Shown: in pieces, positions 60,786-64,000 of the stretch
How positions within the stretch are numbered: the first letter of the stretch is position 1
Layout of the letters: every line of letters starts with the position of its first letter
Assembly (NCBI RefSeq): GCF_041433555.1
Contig: NZ_JAPWBR010000009.1
Span: forward strand, 7,109 to 71,108
Reading direction: 5' to 3'
Length of the DNA stretch: 64,000 bases
Origin: Granulicatella sp041433555
GTDB taxonomy: Bacteria > Bacillota > Bacilli > Lactobacillales > Aerococcaceae
Program-made: the position numbers and the translations under genes
Notes under the pieces: generated by a model
What the model saw: only the letters and a program-made list of their open reading frames with translations
Databases searched by the model: none
What the model was told of the DNA's origin: nothing

Positions 60786-62456
60786 ATGAAACTACATAGT
60801 ATTCTATCTAAAAGACATTCTTTTAAATTTTTCTTTCAAGTCTTATTAGTACTTCTTATCCTCATCACAGTGATCAGTCTCTTCGTCAGCAATGCCACAA
60901 GAGATTTTATTAAGAATCAAAATATTCAACAATTGACGAGCTCCATTGAAATTTACGCAAATGGACTAAATGATGAAATGCGTTCTGTTGAACGCTTTTT
61001 GTATTCAACGGTCACTCACGATAAGGGTTTGGATGAACTAAATGAGCCACAAAGTTACACGGATTATGAGCAAACCGTCAAAAAAGTACAGACCACTTTT
61101 AATGACTATGAATACCAACACGAAACGCATATGTCGTTTTTGGTGGCTACTGAAGGCACGCATCATTTTCTGAGTGCTTCAACTCTCTTTATTCCCTATC
61201 AAGATTACTTATATTTAAAAAACAATATCAATTCGTTCAGAAATAATACTGACGACCGTAAATGGCAAGCCATTCTCATCAACGATACGGAATACTTGAT
61301 TAAAGTCGTTCATTATAAAGAGAAAACGATTATGGCGGTTATCTCTGCTGAAGATATTCTGATGCCACTTCGGAAACTGAATATTGGAAAGAATGGACAT
61401 ATTTCGCTGAAAGAACCGAAAAACTTATCGTCTTCCACACACTTAATCGAAGCCGACAGCGAACGGACGCAACTGCCATTTGATATTTACGTAGCGGTTG
61501 ACTACACAGACGTATTCAAGAGTATCGTTCTTTTTGAAGTGTTCATCGCAATCGTTCCTATCTTAATCGCGATTGCTTCACTTGTGTTGATTATTTTCAT
61601 TCGAAACAGAATGTTAAGCCCAATTACACGACTAACCGAACGACTTTCAAAAATTGACGAGAACACCTCTATTTACGACATCGCTTCTGCTGAAGGGATT
61701 TTGGAAATCGATACTGCCAATGATAAATTGAGTCAGGTGCTCTTCGATATGCAAGACTTAAAAATTCGTGAGTATCATGCACAGCTGGAATTAAAAAAGG
61801 TCGAACTCAACTACTTAAAGAGTCAAATCCGACCTCACTTTTACTTGAATATGCTCTCCATGATTCATAGCATGCTTCAAACGGAGAACTATAAGGAAAT
61901 TGAAGAGTTAACGATTTTAACGTCCGATTACTTACGATATCTCTTTATGGTGGACCAAGACTTCTCTCCACTGGATAAAGAAATTCAACATATTAAGGAC
62001 TATTTAGAGATTCAACGTATTCGTTATGGTGACCATATCGATTTTGCTTTAACATTCGATGAACAGTTGCACGACGCACTCGTCCCTTCTCTTTTACTAC
62101 AAACATTCGTTGAGAATACGATTAAGCATGGATTTTCCTTCCAAGACGGGCTTGCCATTGACCTTTCTCTTCAAAAACGAATGGTAGAAGACAAGCCTTA
62201 TATTGAGATTTGCGTCAAAGACAATGGTCCAGGCTTCACTCCAGAGATTCTTGAAAAACTCAAGAACATGGAATCATTAATGTCGGAAGACGGCCATCAC
62301 ATCGGAATTACCAATGCGATTGAACGGCTTAACCTTCTCTATCCAAATAACTATACGATTACTTTTGAAAATAACGACACGGGTGGCGCAAGAATTTATG
62401 CGCTCCTCCCCTATAAAGCGTTGAAAGGAGATTCTAATGAATATACTACTCGTTGA
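60786..62456 (+). CDS. YesM-type sensor histidine kinase of the glycan cluster
   Basis: This 556-residue kinase has an N-terminal helix (about 15-35), an external sensing domain of about 220 residues, a second helix near 255-275, and a His_kinase domain with YLKSQIRPHFYLNMLSM. The phospho-acceptor motif reads RPHFYLN instead of the common NPHFLYN. An HATPase with DNGPGF follows. The start at 60786 follows AGCGAGGT. It is divergent from the transporter it probably controls and overlaps its regulator by 20 bases. Confidence 0.92.
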   Translation: MKLHSILSKRHSFKFFFQVLLVLLILITVISLFVSNATRDFIKNQNIQQLTSSIEIYANGLNDEMRSVERFLYSTVTHDKGLDELNEPQSYTDYEQTVKKVQTTFNDYEYQHETHMSFLVATEGTHHFLSASTLFIPYQDYLYLKNNINSFRNNTDDRKWQAILINDTEYLIKVVHYKEKTIMAVISAEDILMPLRKLNIGKNGHISLKEPKNLSSSTHLIEADSERTQLPFDIYVAVDYTDVFKSIVLFEVFIAIVPILIAIASLVLIIFIRNRMLSPITRLTERLSKIDENTSIYDIASAEGILEIDTANDKLSQVLFDMQDLKIREYHAQLELKKVELNYLKSQIRPHFYLNMLSMIHSMLQTENYKEIEELTILTSDYLRYLFMVDQDFSPLDKEIQHIKDYLEIQRIRYGDHIDFALTFDEQLHDALVPSLLLQTFVENTIKHGFSFQDGLAIDLSLQKRMVEDKPYIEICVKDNGPGFTPEILEKLKNMESLMSEDGHHIGITNAIERLNLLYPNNYTITFENNDTGGARIYALLPYKALKGDSNEYTTR

Positions 62457-63975
62457 TGACGATCGTTTTATCATCGAAGCGTTACGTGAAAAAATCCGTT
62501 GGGATCGATTAAAAATCGACAACGTCTACGCGGCAAACAGCCTCACTCAGGCGCAAGCCATCATTAAAGAATATCCTATCCACCTAATGATTAGCGATAT
62601 TGAAATGCCTCAAGGAAGTGGTCTTGAACTACTCTCTTGGGTCAGAAACGAAAATTACGACATCAAAACCATCTTTTTAACGAACTATGCGGATTTCAAC
62701 TACGCGCAAAAAGCGATTGAATTGCAAAGTTTTGAATACTACTTAAAACCGATTAACTTCGAAAAGTTGGAGTTCATCATTCAAAAGGCACTTGATAAGA
62801 TTGCTGAGCAACAGCCTCAAGTTTCTCACGAATCTGCGTTCCAAACAGAGAATAATTTTTGGTTTGAATATTTAAGAAAACCAAGAAATCATCGTCTAGA
62901 AGAACTAAAAGCTGAACTGCAAAAACGCAATTTTACTTTAAAAGAACATCAGTATTTCCTAACAGGTGTGATTACATTGCATATTAATGAAGCAGATTAC
63001 GCCCCAGAAATTCCGTCATGGACTTCACAGTTGAAAAAAGTATTCCAAGCCTTCTCAAATGAGACTTATCAATTAGCGAGTCTGTTTAAGATGGAAGGAC
63101 ACGTGGACCATTACGTTTGCCTCTTTAGAGTGGACAATTCCATCAATAGTGAGACATTCGTCAAAAAAATTCAACAAGAGATTCAGGACAAGTTACACCA
63201 TAATTCCATCATTACATTCAACAGTTGCTTCCAATGCCCGAATATTTTACAAGACGTAAAAGAACTCTACGCGGCAACTGGCCAACAAGTGCCTTATTGG
63301 AATACGATTATTCCAGTATCTTCTGACGCTGCTGTTTTACAGGAAAAAGAAGTTGCAACCAACTCCATCTCCTTCTCGGATTCATTAGACGAATCTGAAT
63401 TGTCAAAGAGTCTATTGCACTATATTTCAGGTGGAATGGTTCCAAAATCCATCTTGCAAAAACTTCATCTGGACTGGACACAACAAATTGGAATCTACTT
63501 AGACCAAAATGGAATTTCGGCGCATAAGCTCTTCCAAAATGCGCATCATGATTTCCTCTTCCAAAGAAAATTCCATTCAATTGAGTCTTTTGAGGAATAC
63601 TTCAATTACTACTGGTCTCATGCAAGAAACTTTGTCACGGATGCTGAAAACCAAAAGAATAGTATTCAACGCATCATCGAATATATCGATCATCACTACA
63701 AAGAAGATTTGAGCCGAACGACTTTAGCCGATATGGTGTATCTCAGCGCAGACCACCTCGCTCGTGTCTTTAAGAAAGAAACTGGCGAAACACTCGTTAA
63801 ATACATTACGGATAAACGTATCCATGCTGCTAAAGAATTGCTATCGGATACGAAGACCCCGATTTCTCAAGTCGCCTCTGAAGTGGGATATGACAATTAT
63901 TCTTACTTCACGAAAATCTTCAAAGAGAAAACAGGAGTTTCTCCAGGGGACTACAGAAAGCATCAAGCTGAATAA
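62437..63975 (+). CDS. YesN-type response regulator of the glycan cluster
   Basis: This 512-residue regulator has a receiver domain with Asp54 (HLMISDIEMPQGSG), a large middle region of about 270 residues typical of long YesN proteins, and a C-terminal AraC HTH pair (LADMVYLSADHLARVFKKETG and ISQVASEVGYDNYSYFTKIF). The start follows GAAAGGAGA. It is the likely activator of the divergent glycan uptake operon. An A-rich run and the start of a possible hairpin follow at the window edge. Confidence 0.93.
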   Translation: MNILLVDDDRFIIEALREKIRWDRLKIDNVYAANSLTQAQAIIKEYPIHLMISDIEMPQGSGLELLSWVRNENYDIKTIFLTNYADFNYAQKAIELQSFEYYLKPINFEKLEFIIQKALDKIAEQQPQVSHESAFQTENNFWFEYLRKPRNHRLEELKAELQKRNFTLKEHQYFLTGVITLHINEADYAPEIPSWTSQLKKVFQAFSNETYQLASLFKMEGHVDHYVCLFRVDNSINSETFVKKIQQEIQDKLHHNSIITFNSCFQCPNILQDVKELYAATGQQVPYWNTIIPVSSDAAVLQEKEVATNSISFSDSLDESELSKSLLHYISGGMVPKSILQKLHLDWTQQIGIYLDQNGISAHKLFQNAHHDFLFQRKFHSIESFEEYFNYYWSHARNFVTDAENQKNSIQRIIEYIDHHYKEDLSRTTLADMVYLSADHLARVFKKETGETLVKYITDKRIHAAKELLSDTKTPISQVASEVGYDNYSYFTKIFKEKTGVSPGDYRKHQAE

Positions 63976-64000
63976 ATAAAAAAAGAGCTAGTTCAACTTG

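Noticed and set aside
1..64000. CRISPR array, tRNA or rRNA genes, prophage, insertion sequence transposase
   Set aside because: None were recognised on either strand; the only repeats are those listed.

Overview
The window is a low-GC Firmicutes chromosome segment, most likely a catalase-negative member of the Lactobacillales; the content fits a Granulicatella/Carnobacteriaceae-type oral organism. This is inference from gene content: phosphoketolase, EzrA, IreB, LiaFSR, PepV, a complete ComG operon, T-box and M-box leaders, and Bacillus-type GAAC-N4-GTTC SOS boxes. Nearly all genes are on the minus strand. The plus-strand exceptions are lexA, a degenerate M32-peptidase homologue, a Thr-rich lipoprotein, and a YesMN-type two-component pair at the right end.

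Layout. 1-890: a lysine riboswitch serving a gene left of the window, then a gene-free stretch with large hairpins and two copies of a structured ~80-bp repeat. 895-9392: xfp, then ymdB-mutS-mutL-msrB. 9607-12809: transketolase, then ynzC and lexA diverging around an SOS box. 12859-16536: an amino-sugar module (nanE, a frameshifted PTS EIIBC, an RpiR regulator, a lone EIIA). 16728-22912: liaFSR, greA, mltG-udk, ireB-ruvX-yrzB. 23081-28423: alaS with an alanine T-box, and an orphan YesM/YesN pair. 28535-31019: ccdA, a Met-rich thioredoxin lipoprotein and msrAB, an extracytoplasmic methionine-sulfoxide repair operon. 31175-42890: ezrA, an orphan ABC exporter, pepV, a flippase plus a pseudouridine synthase, recA with an SOS box, cinA, pgsA, rodZ. 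42981-46959: comGA to comGG. 47072-54130: vanZ-like, the M32-like protein, GNAT plus Ohr, mgtA under an M-box, and a DUF6287-type lipoprotein. 54216-63975: a glycan uptake cluster (two permeases, a binding protein, YesL, a GH31 glycosidase) divergent from its YesMN regulator.

How the parts work together. xfp and transketolase form the core of a phosphoketolase/pentose-phosphate economy. The nanE module and the GH31/Lpl cluster point to feeding on host glycans. LiaFSR, IreB, MltG, RodZ and EzrA form a cell-wall and division set. MsrAB/thioredoxin/CcdA, MsrB and Ohr handle oxidative damage. RecA, CinA, ComG, MutSL and LexA link DNA uptake, recombination and repair.

Points most worth a second look: a 27-codon upstream ORF, rich in Pro and acidic residues, between the M-box terminator and mgtA, with its ribosome-binding site in a perfect 10-bp inverted repeat; an M32-like protein that has lost the HEXXH zinc motif; a one-base frameshift in the amino-sugar PTS permease; a Met-rich domain on the thioredoxin that partners MsrAB; and the structured repeats downstream of xfp.
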